A stretch of 64,000 nt of DNA, taken from contig NZ_JBGSRV010000020.1 in assembly GCF_041737375.1 (NCBI RefSeq), positions 62,001 to 126,000 on the forward strand, written 5' to 3'. The translations under genes and the position numbers were made by a program. Below, piece after piece: positions 8,324-17,017 of the stretch. Source of the stretch: Vampirovibrio sp041737375 (lineage in GTDB: Bacteria > Cyanobacteriota > Vampirovibrionia > Vampirovibrionales > Vampirovibrionaceae). The notes under the pieces are model-generated. The model was not told the origin of the DNA. It was given only the letters and a program-made list of their open reading frames with translations, and ran no database searches. How positions within the stretch are numbered: the stretch's first letter is position 1; each line of letters starts with the position of its first letter.

Positions 8324-9022
8324 TTAATCAATCAGGCAGGCGTTGATATACTCTTCCACAGCCTTGGACATCATGTGCCGGAAAATCTGTTTGCGAAACC
8401 AGGCCTGATAATAGCCGGAGCTTTCTCCAAACAGCATTTTGGCGGCATCGCCTTTAAACAGGGCATCCACGGTTAAGGAGTGACAAAATGCGGTCATGGA
8501 TTTGACGGAGCCAAACAGAGAGCGCAGTAATTCCTCGGCCTCTCCCGCCACATAATTTGAAACAGCTTTACAGGCATACACCCTGAAATTTTCGGTATAC
8601 TCCTCCTGAACATCTTGCAGCCGGTTTTGGCCCAAATCGCCCCTATACAAAGAACGGGTGGCCTCCAATAGCCAATCCGCCAAACTGCTCACCAGTTTCA
8701 GCTCGGTTTCCGTAAAGGGGTAATCCTCGGCGGAAGCCCGCCCGCCCCCGGCCAAACGAATGCTGCGGGCATCCAGATAGGTTTTGCGAAACAGCAACAC
8801 GTTTCGCTCCATATCAATTTCAAACTCTTCATCTAAAATATCGATGACCGCCTGGCCTGAAAAGCCAAACATTACCACGCCCCAGTTTTCAATTCCCAAC
8901 AGGGCTTGATAGCGATCCAGCATGGCATCTGGCGATAAATCCAGATAGGCTTGCGTATCGGCACGCTGATCCGGCTCCCACCGGGCCGATAAAATGGCGA
9001 ATTTAGCCGCTAAATTTCTCAA
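8324..9022 (-). CDS. Hypothetical cytosolic protein (232 aa)
   Basis: No family recognised. The protein is soluble and mainly helical. It has a conserved-looking centre (VVMFGFSGQAVIDILDEEFEIDMER) and a polar C-terminus that includes SGYYQAWFRKQIFRHMM. The start is a TTG (MRNLAAKFAILS) with a weak ribosome-binding site, but a consensus -10 box at 9055-9060 would start the transcript about 26 bases upstream, which supports it. It is the last of three minus-strand unknown genes. Confidence 0.7.
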   Translation of the reverse strand: MRNLAAKFAILSARWEPDQRADTQAYLDLSPDAMLDRYQALLGIENWGVVMFGFSGQAVIDILDEEFEIDMERNVLLFRKTYLDARSIRLAGGGRASAEDYPFTETELKLVSSLADWLLEATRSLYRGDLGQNRLQDVQEEYTENFRVYACKAVSNYVAGEAEELLRSLFGSVKSMTAFCHSLTVDALFKGDAAKMLFGESSGYYQAWFRKQIFRHMMSKAVEEYINACLID

Positions 9023-9054
9023 TCAACTGGCCACCCAACACTCACTTACGCTTT

Positions 9055-9060
9055 ATTATA
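9055..9060 (-). promoter_or_regulatory. -10 box TATAAT upstream of the 232-aa gene
   Basis: A perfect TATAAT on the minus strand, preceded by CCGC, about 33 bases ahead of the TTG start. No good -35 hexamer is visible at the right spacing. It overlaps the TAA stop of the preceding small gene. Confidence 0.45.
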
Positions 9061-9358
9061 GCGGATTCTGGCCACCCGGACGGTTCGGGTTGAAAGGAGG
9101 AGAAGAAATGGGTAATCCCTGGACTTCGCGTGGTGACGTCTTGGCCTCCTGTTTTCTCAACAGGTGGGTGTCCTCCGTGGTCATCGAGGTTTCCAACAAG
9201 CCTGCTTGCACAGGGTTGGTATACGGTGATGCCATCGCGTTATCAGGACTCCCGATTATGGCGGGTAGAGTCAAGACATCAAACCACATCCAGGGATTGT
9301 TGTTATTATCCCCCATGACTGGATTGGCTCGCAACGCTTTTTTAAAAATTACGTCCAA
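9056..9358 (-). CDS. Small hypothetical protein, Asn/Pro-rich (up to 100 aa)
   Basis: A frame that starts 2 bases after the stop of the 82-aa gene and ends at the -10 box of the next one. The composition (NNNNPWMWFD, SSPPFNPNRPGG) is polar and looks more protein-like than the opposite strand. The starting codon would be TTG 9358, or ATG 9316 giving MGDNNNNPW; neither has a clear ribosome-binding site. Function unknown, and it may not be a gene. The plus strand carries a competing frame with a strong ribosome-binding site (see rejected items). Confidence 0.4.
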   Translation of the reverse strand: MDVIFKKALRANPVMGDNNNNPWMWFDVLTLPAIIGSPDNAMASPYTNPVQAGLLETSMTTEDTHLLRKQEAKTSPREVQGLPISSPPFNPNRPGGQNPL

Positions 9359-9360
9359 AA

Positions 9361-9609
9361 TCAGCCAGATAGGCTATTTTTATCATCGTGGCGCACCATC
9401 TGAAGTTCGGCTCTTTCTCGCAGGATTTTCCGCAAGAGCTGGATGGATTCTGGTCGATGGGCATTTTCGTTGATCAACTGGTTCATAATTTCCAGAGATT
9501 GGCGCAGTTGCTGTTCCCGGTGAACGTTCAGCAGGGCGTCAGGGTTGTGTTCTCGTAGCCATGCCAAACGGCGTCCTGTTTTCTGGTTGTTTTCAGGATG
9601 CTTTTCCAT
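9361..9609 (-). CDS. Small charged hypothetical protein (82 aa)
   Basis: It starts at ATG 9609 (MEKHPENNQKTGRRLAWL) with AAAGGGG well placed upstream. The sequence is helical and charged (EQQLRQSLEIMNQLINENAH, LLRKILRERAELQM), so a small coiled-coil or helical-hairpin protein is likely. No family recognised. It heads a run of unknown minus-strand genes. Confidence 0.6.
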   Translation of the reverse strand: MEKHPENNQKTGRRLAWLREHNPDALLNVHREQQLRQSLEIMNQLINENAHRPESIQLLRKILRERAELQMVRHDDKNSLSG

Positions 9610-9789
9610 GCGGTAACCCCTTTCCACACTTTATTTCAAACCCATTTCAATGAAACCCATATAAAAAATACCCAAAAAACGAAGCTCTTTCCTGATGAGG
9701 CGCACGGCGCTCATATACCCATCATGAGCGAAGCGGTGAGGAGTTTCATCGGGCGGGTGGCTTATACCGGGGGATATAGACCCAACGGC

Positions 9790-11193
9790 TCAGGAGACTA
9801 CCATGACTCCCGCCTCAGGCAAAAGCGGCAGGTGATACGCTTGAATACGCTCCCCCGGCATTAACACAGGGATACCGGGCGGGCAATGCACCACGGTTTC
9901 CTTGGCGATTCGCCCTGGGGCCTGATGAGCGGCCACCGTTTCCCCAAGGGCGAAGAAGGCGTTTCTGGGCGGCATTACGATTTCAGGGAGGCATACTTCC
10001 AGCTCAGGGGCGGTTGTAGATGGCCCTGCAAAGGCAGGAATTCGCTGGTCTTCATATAAAATCATTTGCTGAAACGCTTTGAAGTCGCTGTCACTCAGCC
10101 CGATATTCGCCAGATAAAGCACCCCGGAAGGGTTGGCGGACTCATAGGCAATGCCTGGATCAATCTCCAGCCTTGCGCCCCAATCCTCGCCGCATTCTAA
10201 TGGGTGGCTGAAATAGAATTTGCAAGGATCCCAAAAGCGAAGATTCTCTTCTGGGGGCACATAAAGCCGCAATTGGGTCAATTTTTGCTTGAAATGCTGT
10301 CGCAATACGCCCACTTGGCCGAGTAATTGCTGAATGCGCGCTTGGCCCGCCGTGCTTCCCAAAAAGGCGCAGGTGCTTTCCAGGCTGGCCATTAGTAAGT
10401 AAGAGGGGCTGGTGGTTTGCAAGGTATTCAGCGCTTGTTGAAAAATGTCCGCATCCACCCTGGAATTTGCGGGCAAATGGGCCAAAGCCCCCTGAGTTAA
10501 GCTACCACCGCTTTTATGCAAAGAGTGTATCACCAGATCCGCCCCGCTATGGCAGGCGGATTGGGGAAGCTCGCTGGTGAGGGGCCACAGGCTGCCGTGG
10601 GCCTCATCTACCACCAGTGCCACCCCAGCGTTCCTGCAACATTGGGCGATGGCTGCCGTGTCGCTGCCAATGCCCTCATAGGTGGGGGCGGTTATAAACA
10701 GGGCTTTCACATCGGGGTGGGCCGTTAATTGGGCATGCACCTGTTCAACGCTCACCCCGCCCCATAGTCCCCACTCGGCCAGTTGATCCGGTAAAAACCA
10801 CACCGGATGGGCACCGGTTAAAATAAGCCCACTCAATACTGCCCGGTGGACGTTGCGAGCCACCAGCACTTTGTCTCCCGGTTGCACCAGGCTGAGCATG
10901 GCCGCCATTAATCCCACAGAAGCGCCATTGATTAGCATAAAGCTATGGGCCACCCCAAATACTTCTGCCATCAGGGCCTGGGTTTCCGCAATGGGCCCGC
11001 TGGGTTCAGACAACACATCCAGCCCATCCAGCTCGGTCAGGTCATAGCGGAACGGATCGGCGAGCAGATTAAACCCTGACAGATTTTGACCGGCATGGGC
11101 CGGCACATGGAAGCGCCTGCGGTCATGCCGGTCATATCTGATTAACGCCTCAACCAGAGGCATTGAAGGCTGATTAGTTGGGGCTGGCCGCAC
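9790..11193 (-). CDS. PLP-dependent Orn/Lys/Arg decarboxylase-family protein (467 aa)
   Basis: A fold-type I enzyme of the Orn/Lys/Arg decarboxylase major-domain family, the short cyanobacterial/Gram-positive type rather than the 700-residue enterobacterial one. Key signs are HVPAHAGQ near the start, LVVDEAHGSLWP (Asp binding the PLP pyridine nitrogen), and SLHKSGGSLTQ carrying the PLP lysine. It would remove CO2 from a basic amino acid and feed polyamine synthesis; the exact substrate cannot be told. The GTG start at 11193 overlaps the pnp stop by 20 bases with TGGAG ahead; ATG 11163 is the alternative. Confidence 0.88.
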   Translation of the reverse strand: MRPAPTNQPSMPLVEALIRYDRHDRRRFHVPAHAGQNLSGFNLLADPFRYDLTELDGLDVLSEPSGPIAETQALMAEVFGVAHSFMLINGASVGLMAAMLSLVQPGDKVLVARNVHRAVLSGLILTGAHPVWFLPDQLAEWGLWGGVSVEQVHAQLTAHPDVKALFITAPTYEGIGSDTAAIAQCCRNAGVALVVDEAHGSLWPLTSELPQSACHSGADLVIHSLHKSGGSLTQGALAHLPANSRVDADIFQQALNTLQTTSPSYLLMASLESTCAFLGSTAGQARIQQLLGQVGVLRQHFKQKLTQLRLYVPPEENLRFWDPCKFYFSHPLECGEDWGARLEIDPGIAYESANPSGVLYLANIGLSDSDFKAFQQMILYEDQRIPAFAGPSTTAPELEVCLPEIVMPPRNAFFALGETVAAHQAPGRIAKETVVHCPPGIPVLMPGERIQAYHLPLLPEAGVMVVS

Positions 11194-13360
11194 TCAGAGG
11201 CTCCAGGCCGTGCTGGGCCCGCTCCGCGTCGCTAACACCCTTCATGGTCAGGTTAATGCGGCCTCGCTCGTCGATATCGACGACTTTGACCAGCACTTCA
11301 TCGCCCACTTTTACCCCGTCTTCATCGGCTTGTACCCGCTGAGGAGAAAGCTGGGAGATGTGAACCATGCCATCCTTGCCGGGGAACAGTTCCACGAAAG
11401 CGCCGATGGGGATGGTACGCACCACTTTGCCCATTACCACCTGGCCACGCTCGATTTTGCGGGTCAGACGCTCCACGATGTCTTTGGCACGGGCTGCGCC
11501 TTCGCCATCCACCGAGGTGATGGTGACCAGACCGCTGTCTTCAATATCGATGCTGGCGCCGGTTTCATCAATGATGGAGCGAATCATTTTACCGCCGGGT
11601 CCAATGATGGTACCAATCTGGTCTTTATCAATGGTCAGGGTGATAATACGAGGCGCCCAGGGCGATAGTTCCTTGCGAGGTTCAGCGATGGCAGCAGTCA
11701 TTCTGTCCAGAATGGTGAGACGGCCCACTTGTGCCTGTTCCAGAGCGGTTTTCATAATTTCAACCGAAATACCCTGGATTTTAATGTCCATTTGCAGGGC
11801 GGTGATGCCTTCACGGGTTCCAACTACTTTGAAATCCATATCGCCGAGGAAATCTTCAACGCCCTGAATGTCAGACAGAACCACGGATTTGTCGCCTTCT
11901 TTAATCAGGCCCATTGCAATACCGCCGACCGGGGCTTTAATGGGAACGCCCGCATCCATCAGCGCCAGTGTGGAGCCACAGGTGGAGGCCATACTGGTAG
12001 AGCCGTTGGATTCCAGAATGTCGGAGTTGATACGAATGGTGTAACCAAAGGCTTCTTTGGAAGGCAGTACGGGCAAAATACCACGCTCTACCAGTGCGCC
12101 GTGACCAATTTCCCGACGGCCAGCGCCCCGCATGGGTTTTACTTCGCCAACGGAGTAGCCGGGGAAAGAATAGTGGTGCATCCAGCGTTTTTCAGTGGCA
12201 GGGTCCACGCCATCCAAACGCTGCGCTTCACCGGGAGAACCCAAGGTAACTACCGATAAAGCCTGGGTGTTGCCACGGGTAAACAGGCCGCTGCCGTGAA
12301 CTCTGGGCAAAATGCTGGTTTGGCAGTTGATAGGACGAATGTCTTCGTTGCGACGACCATCCGCGCGAACGCCTTCATCAATAATCATGGCCCGCATAAC
12401 GCGTTTTTCCACTTTTTTGAAGGATTCACCCAAGTAATCCAAAGGCTGGGCTAGCAAGAAAGCTTTGATCGGATCGGTGTCCGCTTTGGCTTCCAAAGCC
12501 GCTTTTACTTTTTGTTTGGCAGCGTCTAGCAACCCTTTGCGTGTTACCCGATCAAACTCGTGGTAAGCGGTAAAAATGTCTTTTTCAGCCAGCTCTTCCA
12601 CAAAAGCCAATACTTTTTTAACATCGGCTTCCAGTTCAAACACAAAAGGTTTTTTCTCAACGCCGCACTGAGCGGTAAATTCGCGTTGAACCTTCACTTG
12701 CTCTTTAATATGCTCGTGAGCGAAGCTCAGGGCTTTCAACAGGTCAGCCTCGGCAATGAAGTCAGCGCCCGCTTCCACCATCATGATGGAATCTTCGGTA
12801 CCGGCTACCACCAAGTCCAGGTCGCTCTCTTCGGTTTGTTTAAAGGTGGGGTTCACAATGAACTCGCCATTCAGACGAGCCACGCGCACGCCGCCCACAG
12901 GGCCGGAGAAAGGCAGACCCGACAATTCCAGAGCCAGCGAAGCCCCGAAAATAGCCAGTACATCTGGCTGAATGTTGGTGTCCATGCTCATCAGGGTGGT
13001 GACTACCTGCACGTCGTTGCGGTAACCATCAGGCCACAAGGGGCGAATGGGACGGTCAATCAAACGAGAGGTCAGGGTTGCTTTATCAGAAGGCTTGCCT
13101 TCCCGCTTTAAGTAACCACCGGGCAAGCGGCCCACCGAGTACATTCTTTCTTCAAAATCAACCAGCAGAGGGAAAAAATCGATGCCGGGGCGGGGCTTCT
13201 CACTGCCGGTGGCAGTTACCAGAAGAACCGTATCATCACAACGCACCAGTACAGAGCCAGTGGCGGCTTTGGCCAGACGACCGGATTCCAGATGGACTTC
13301 CTTGTCGCCGATTTTAAAAGTTTTGGTTTGCAGGTTTGGAAACAGAATCTGTTCATTCAT
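11174..13360 (-). CDS. pnp: Polyribonucleotide nucleotidyltransferase (PNPase, 728 aa)
   Basis: Full-length PNPase: two RNase PH-type domains (about 1-230 and 310-545), a KH domain (IGTIIGPGGKMIRSI, about 560-600) and an S1 domain (GKVVRTIPIGAFVELFPGKDGMVH, about 625-695). It degrades RNA 3' to 5' by phosphorolysis in the degradosome or alone. It lies downstream of rpsO in the conserved rpsO-pnp order, but a strong terminator lies between them, so it probably also has its own promoter in 13361-13550. Confidence 0.98.
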   Translation of the reverse strand: MNEQILFPNLQTKTFKIGDKEVHLESGRLAKAATGSVLVRCDDTVLLVTATGSEKPRPGIDFFPLLVDFEERMYSVGRLPGGYLKREGKPSDKATLTSRLIDRPIRPLWPDGYRNDVQVVTTLMSMDTNIQPDVLAIFGASLALELSGLPFSGPVGGVRVARLNGEFIVNPTFKQTEESDLDLVVAGTEDSIMMVEAGADFIAEADLLKALSFAHEHIKEQVKVQREFTAQCGVEKKPFVFELEADVKKVLAFVEELAEKDIFTAYHEFDRVTRKGLLDAAKQKVKAALEAKADTDPIKAFLLAQPLDYLGESFKKVEKRVMRAMIIDEGVRADGRRNEDIRPINCQTSILPRVHGSGLFTRGNTQALSVVTLGSPGEAQRLDGVDPATEKRWMHHYSFPGYSVGEVKPMRGAGRREIGHGALVERGILPVLPSKEAFGYTIRINSDILESNGSTSMASTCGSTLALMDAGVPIKAPVGGIAMGLIKEGDKSVVLSDIQGVEDFLGDMDFKVVGTREGITALQMDIKIQGISVEIMKTALEQAQVGRLTILDRMTAAIAEPRKELSPWAPRIITLTIDKDQIGTIIGPGGKMIRSIIDETGASIDIEDSGLVTITSVDGEGAARAKDIVERLTRKIERGQVVMGKVVRTIPIGAFVELFPGKDGMVHISQLSPQRVQADEDGVKVGDEVLVKVVDIDERGRINLTMKGVSDAERAQHGLEPLSAASPN

Positions 13361-13553
13361 AGGATTAATTTCTTCTTTCTCTACTTCAACTGTTTTTTCC
13401 GAGTTTGATTCATGCTGTTATTTTACGCCTTTTCAGGGGTGGCGTCAGCATCACTGGCTGGAATAGCCTGGATTTTCCTGGTTCCCCCCAGAGTTTCCCA
13501 TTGCGCCCGTGTTTCCCATAACAACCGGGGCAAAGTGTCTTTCCGGCAAAATG

Positions 13554-13578
13554 AAAAACGGGCGCAAGGCCCGTTTTT
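13554..13578. terminator. Bidirectional intrinsic terminator between rpsO and pnp
   Basis: Hairpin ACGGGC-GCAAG-GCCCGT (13558-13574) with five A on the left and five T on the right, so it has a U-tract in either direction. On the minus strand it follows rpsO by about 10 bases. Confidence 0.8.
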
Positions 13579-13587
13579 CTGGCTTGT

Positions 13588-13860
13588 TTACTTCCGAATA
13601 CCCAGTTTTGTAATAAGCTCTTTGTAAGCTTCGGGGGTGGAAGTCTTTTTAAAATAGTTCAGGTAGCGACGACGCCGACCAACCAGAATTTGCAGACCAC
13701 GCTGGCAAGCGAAATCTTTTCTGTTCTCTTTCAAATGCTCGGTCAATTCGCTGATACGCTTGGTGAGCATAGCCACCTGCACCTGGGCGCTGCCGGTATC
13801 ATTGGCGCTGACGGCGTATTCTTTGGAGATATCTTTTTTCTGTTCAGAAGTCAGGGGCAT
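13588..13860 (-). CDS. rpsO: 30S ribosomal protein S15
   Basis: 90 residues, the standard length. It carries the family signatures GSAQVQVAMLTKRISELTEHLKENRKDF and GRRRRYLNYFKK. It binds 16S rRNA in the small-subunit platform. Here His replaces the usual Ser-rich rRNA-contact segment partly (DFACQRGLQILV), still within family variation. It is followed by a terminator and then pnp. Confidence 0.98.
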   Translation of the reverse strand: MPLTSEQKKDISKEYAVSANDTGSAQVQVAMLTKRISELTEHLKENRKDFACQRGLQILVGRRRRYLNYFKKTSTPEAYKELITKLGIRK

Positions 13861-13902
13861 ATTCGTTTTATCGCCTTTTGATTTTATTTCACTTCAGGTA
13901 AT

Positions 13903-14769
13903 ATGGAGCCTATTATGTACGGTGATAAGAAAATTACAATAGTGCTTTTAAAAATGACCACGCAATTTCTCGCATTACGCAACATGTTCACACAATCGGC
14001 CCAATTAGCAATGGGGCTGGGTTTGTGTGTGTTTCTGTTAACCGGCTGTCAAGCCACTCAAACCGATGAGGAAAGCCCTCAACTTCGAAAAGCCAAGCAA
14101 CTGATTGAGCAAGGGGATTTTGAAGCCGCTTTTGTACAGTTGAATCAGGCCCTCAATCAGGCTCCCAGAGATCCTAACCTTCATTTGAATCTGGGGTGGC
14201 TCTACCTGTATACCGGCGATCCCGATAGCGCTACCCGAGAGCTGGCCAAAGTGGAATCTTTAGCCCCGGAACTGGCGGAAACCTACCACCTGCGAGGCTA
14301 TTTGCTCAGCTACCGGGCTCAAAAAAGTGATGACCCCAAACAGGCCGAGCGTTTGCAGCATTCCGCCATCACTAACTTTAATCAGGCTCTCGAGCGGGAT
14401 CGCAAAAACAATCAGACCTATTTTGATTTGGCCACCAGCCTGACGGCCATTAACCGGGATGACGAGGCCTTGACGGTTCTGGACAAGGGTTTTCAGCATA
14501 TTCCGGATGATGATTTGAAAACACAGGTGAATTTTCAAATTGCCACCTGTGCCGCTCGTTCCCGCTTGCAATTGTATGAAGAGGCTATTGAGGACTGTAA
14601 TCAGGCTTTAGAGTTCACCACCAATCCCGCTTCCAGAGAGCGGATTACCGAAATGGTCGAGAACATGAAGCTGATGAATCCGGGCTTGAGCGTTCCTGCC
14701 GCTTCTCAGGCAGAACGCGATCAGCAGGCTGAGGAGCAGGCTGTGGTTGAGGAGTCTTCATCGGATTAA
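13903..14769 (+). CDS. TPR-repeat lipoprotein (up to 288 aa)
   Basis: The N-terminal hydrophobic segment ends in a lipobox (FLLTGC), so it is a lipoprotein. The mature part has several tetratricopeptide repeats (AFVQLNQALNQAPRDPNLHL, AITNFNQALERDRKNNQTYF, AIEDCNQALEFTTNP) and an acidic Glu/Gln-rich tail. TPR lipoproteins act as assembly platforms in the periplasm, like PilW/NlpI. The start is uncertain: 13903, 13915 (GGAG upstream), 13954 and 13984 are all possible, and 13984 gives the most typical signal peptide. It is divergent from rpsO. Confidence 0.85.
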   Translation: MEPIMYGDKKITIVLLKMTTQFLALRNMFTQSAQLAMGLGLCVFLLTGCQATQTDEESPQLRKAKQLIEQGDFEAAFVQLNQALNQAPRDPNLHLNLGWLYLYTGDPDSATRELAKVESLAPELAETYHLRGYLLSYRAQKSDDPKQAERLQHSAITNFNQALERDRKNNQTYFDLATSLTAINRDDEALTVLDKGFQHIPDDDLKTQVNFQIATCAARSRLQLYEEAIEDCNQALEFTTNPASRERITEMVENMKLMNPGLSVPAASQAERDQQAEEQAVVEESSSD

Positions 14770-14812
14770 GCGGCCTTTGTTTGATTGGCTAACCATCACG
14801 CCTCTGGGGGCT

Positions 14813-16087
14813 TTATGCCAACAGGAAGTGGTTAATCAGGTTGGACACCAGGCCCAGCCAAAAACCCAAAAAGGCCCCTAAAAAAGCCAGCCAGCGTAAT
14901 TCTCGCTGGCAAATGCCATAAATCATACGCTCCAGTTGCTGGTTTGAAAACTGGTTCAGTTTTTCCACAATCATTTGTTCAATATTGAAAACAGGAAGCA
15001 GGCCACGAATCATCACTTCCAGCTCCCGGTGCAGGTATTTATCCATAAAGCGGGCCAGTTCTGTTTTAAGATCGGGGCGCTTTTCATTGAGCCATTGCTT
15101 CAGGTTGATTTGAAGCAGTCGGTTAATCACCAAGCGGCTGGCAGCCCCGCTCCAGGTGGCGATTGCTTCCCGGATTTCAACCCGGTTATCCGCTAACATT
15201 TCGGTGCTTAAAGTGGCAATATAGGTTTTTACGGCCAGTTGGGTCTCAATGGGCAAATCCGTGAACGAGAAGTGGGAAATACGCTCGGCCAACCGTTCCC
15301 GAATTTCCAGCCGATCCAGAATTTCGGTAATTTGGGCCTCGGTTTCCTCAGGGTGAGTTTGTGAAAAGTCTCGTAAACCGCCCAGCATTTCCGCCACGCC
15401 CATAAAGCGAACCAGAAACCCCTTGACCCCTCCAATTTGCTGGGCCAGGCTTTTTTCAATCACCAGAATATTACCCTCCGTCAGCCCTTCTGCCATAATT
15501 TTGCGGAGGCAATGAGGGGTCAGCAGGGTATCAAACAATGTCTCGGTCATAAATTCAGACTGGGTGTAGCTTAGGTGGGCTTGGCTGAGTCCTTTTCCGA
15601 TGCATTGGCAAAGCCAGTCGTGCAGCTTGCCCTGTTGATCGCTGTCCAGTTTATCAATCAGGCTGGTGGTAAACCCGCTCAGTAGCGCTGGAATCACTTC
15701 TTCCCCATAGCGGTACATGCGGCGAATCTGCTCCGTATTTCGCATTTCCCGCTCCACGGAATCAACCAAGGCTTCAATGCCCCGAACCAGATTGGCGGGG
15801 GTGATTAGTTTTTCGGCCTGCTGGTGTAAGTCCGACTCGCTTAAAAGCGATCGGGTTACGGTGCTGGCAATGCTTTCAAACAGGTGGGTTCGCCCTCGGG
15901 GGAGAATGCCGGGGGTGAAAGGGATTTGGAGCCCGGTACCGGGTATAAACTGGGCCTTGTAAGGATGAAACAGCATCCAGATGGCCATTTCTGTGGCTAA
16001 CCAGCCGTGTAAAGCATAAAACAACGGCTGAAACCAGAAAGCGGGCCGGAAAAAACTTTGGATGAGCCAGACAAAGAATGTTTCCAT
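14813..16087 (-). CDS. DUF445-family membrane protein (424 aa)
   Basis: Recognised as the DUF445 (YheB-like) family: an N-terminal hydrophobic hairpin with FHPYKAQFIPGTGLQIPFTPGILPRGR, a long helical middle of amphipathic repeats, and a C-terminal helix (LGAFLGFWLGLVSNLINHFLL) that re-enters the membrane. The role is unknown; some Gram-positive relatives affect spore or envelope assembly. The next upstream gene on this strand is uppP, so the two may form an envelope operon. Confidence 0.85.
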   Translation of the reverse strand: METFFVWLIQSFFRPAFWFQPLFYALHGWLATEMAIWMLFHPYKAQFIPGTGLQIPFTPGILPRGRTHLFESIASTVTRSLLSESDLHQQAEKLITPANLVRGIEALVDSVEREMRNTEQIRRMYRYGEEVIPALLSGFTTSLIDKLDSDQQGKLHDWLCQCIGKGLSQAHLSYTQSEFMTETLFDTLLTPHCLRKIMAEGLTEGNILVIEKSLAQQIGGVKGFLVRFMGVAEMLGGLRDFSQTHPEETEAQITEILDRLEIRERLAERISHFSFTDLPIETQLAVKTYIATLSTEMLADNRVEIREAIATWSGAASRLVINRLLQINLKQWLNEKRPDLKTELARFMDKYLHRELEVMIRGLLPVFNIEQMIVEKLNQFSNQQLERMIYGICQRELRWLAFLGAFLGFWLGLVSNLINHFLLA

Positions 16088-16133
16088 TGCTTTATTTTAG
16101 CATTGGGATCGGTTGAGAGGATGGCTCGCTTGA

Positions 16134-16940
16134 CTAGGACAGGGGACGGTTTTGCATCAGGATGAAAAACAGGATGGCCACCAGAATTCTGTAAACGCCA
16201 AAGGGGGCCATGGATGAGCGTTGCAGCATTAAAATAAAGGTTTTTACGGCCAATAAGGCCGAAACAAACGCAACCCCAAAGCCAATGCCGAATGCGGTAA
16301 TATCGTTGGGGCCGAGTTGATGCCAGATTTCTAGCAAATCCTTTAGACAAACAATCAGCATAATGGGTACTGCCGCTAAAAAGGAGTATTCCGCAGCCAC
16401 GGTGCGTTGCAAGCCGGTAAACATACCCCCAATAATTGTGCTGGCCGCCCGGGAAACACCCGGACAAAGCGCCAAACATTGAAATAACCCGATTTTCAAG
16501 GCATTTTTCCAATCCATTTTATCAATGGAATCTACCGAATCGCTAAAGCGGAAGCGCTCGATAAACAACAGCACCACACCCCCAATGGCCAACGCCCAGG
16601 ATACGGTCACCGGGTTAAACAAATGGCTTTTAATAAAGCTTTCAGTGAGTTTGCCCAATACCAAAATGGGCAGTGAAGTCACCGCCAGCATGCTCAGCCC
16701 TCGCAGGCCGCTGAACCCTTGTTTGGACTTGAAATCGAGCAAGCAGACAAACCGGTGCCGGTACAGCACCACTACCGCCAAAATGGCCCCCAGCTGGATG
16801 AACACCTCAAAGGCGTTGACCACTTCGCCTTTAATGCCCAGCAGGTAGCTGGTCAAAATCATATGCCCGGTGGAAGAAATGGGCAAAAACTCGGTAACCC
16901 CTTCCACAATGCCTAAAATCAGGCTATGTAGCAATTCCAT
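16134..16940 (-). CDS. uppP: Undecaprenyl-diphosphatase (BacA/UppP)
   Basis: A polytopic membrane phosphatase that recycles the undecaprenyl carrier for peptidoglycan and surface glycans. The two catalytic motifs are visible: EGVTEFLPISSTGHM near residue 14 and PGVSRAASTIIGG near 165. The second deviates slightly from the common PGxSRSGAT. I start at ATG 16940 (MELLHSLILGIVEG), where AAAGGA lies upstream; the 22 residues added by the longer frame are not typical. Confidence 0.96.
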   Translation of the reverse strand: MELLHSLILGIVEGVTEFLPISSTGHMILTSYLLGIKGEVVNAFEVFIQLGAILAVVVLYRHRFVCLLDFKSKQGFSGLRGLSMLAVTSLPILVLGKLTESFIKSHLFNPVTVSWALAIGGVVLLFIERFRFSDSVDSIDKMDWKNALKIGLFQCLALCPGVSRAASTIIGGMFTGLQRTVAAEYSFLAAVPIMLIVCLKDLLEIWHQLGPNDITAFGIGFGVAFVSALLAVKTFILMLQRSSMAPFGVYRILVAILFFILMQNRPLS

Positions 16941-17017
16941 AAAGTTGATTCCTTTGCTGACTGTTTCAATGGCACTTATTGGGCAAATGGTGTGGGCCAA
17001 TAGCAATGGCTTCTGGC

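Noticed and set aside
9108..9473. Plus-strand frame with excellent AAAGGAGG ribosome-binding site (MGNPWTSRGDVLASCFLNRW...)
   Set aside because: It overlaps two minus-strand frames, and its composition (Ser/Leu/Arg mix, cysteines) looks like an antisense shadow; the minus strand is more protein-like. Kept as a doubt in the findings.
13412..13627. Plus-strand frame MLLFYAFSGVASASLAGIAWIF...
   Set aside because: It runs through the rpsO terminator and into rpsO on the other strand, so it is an artefact.
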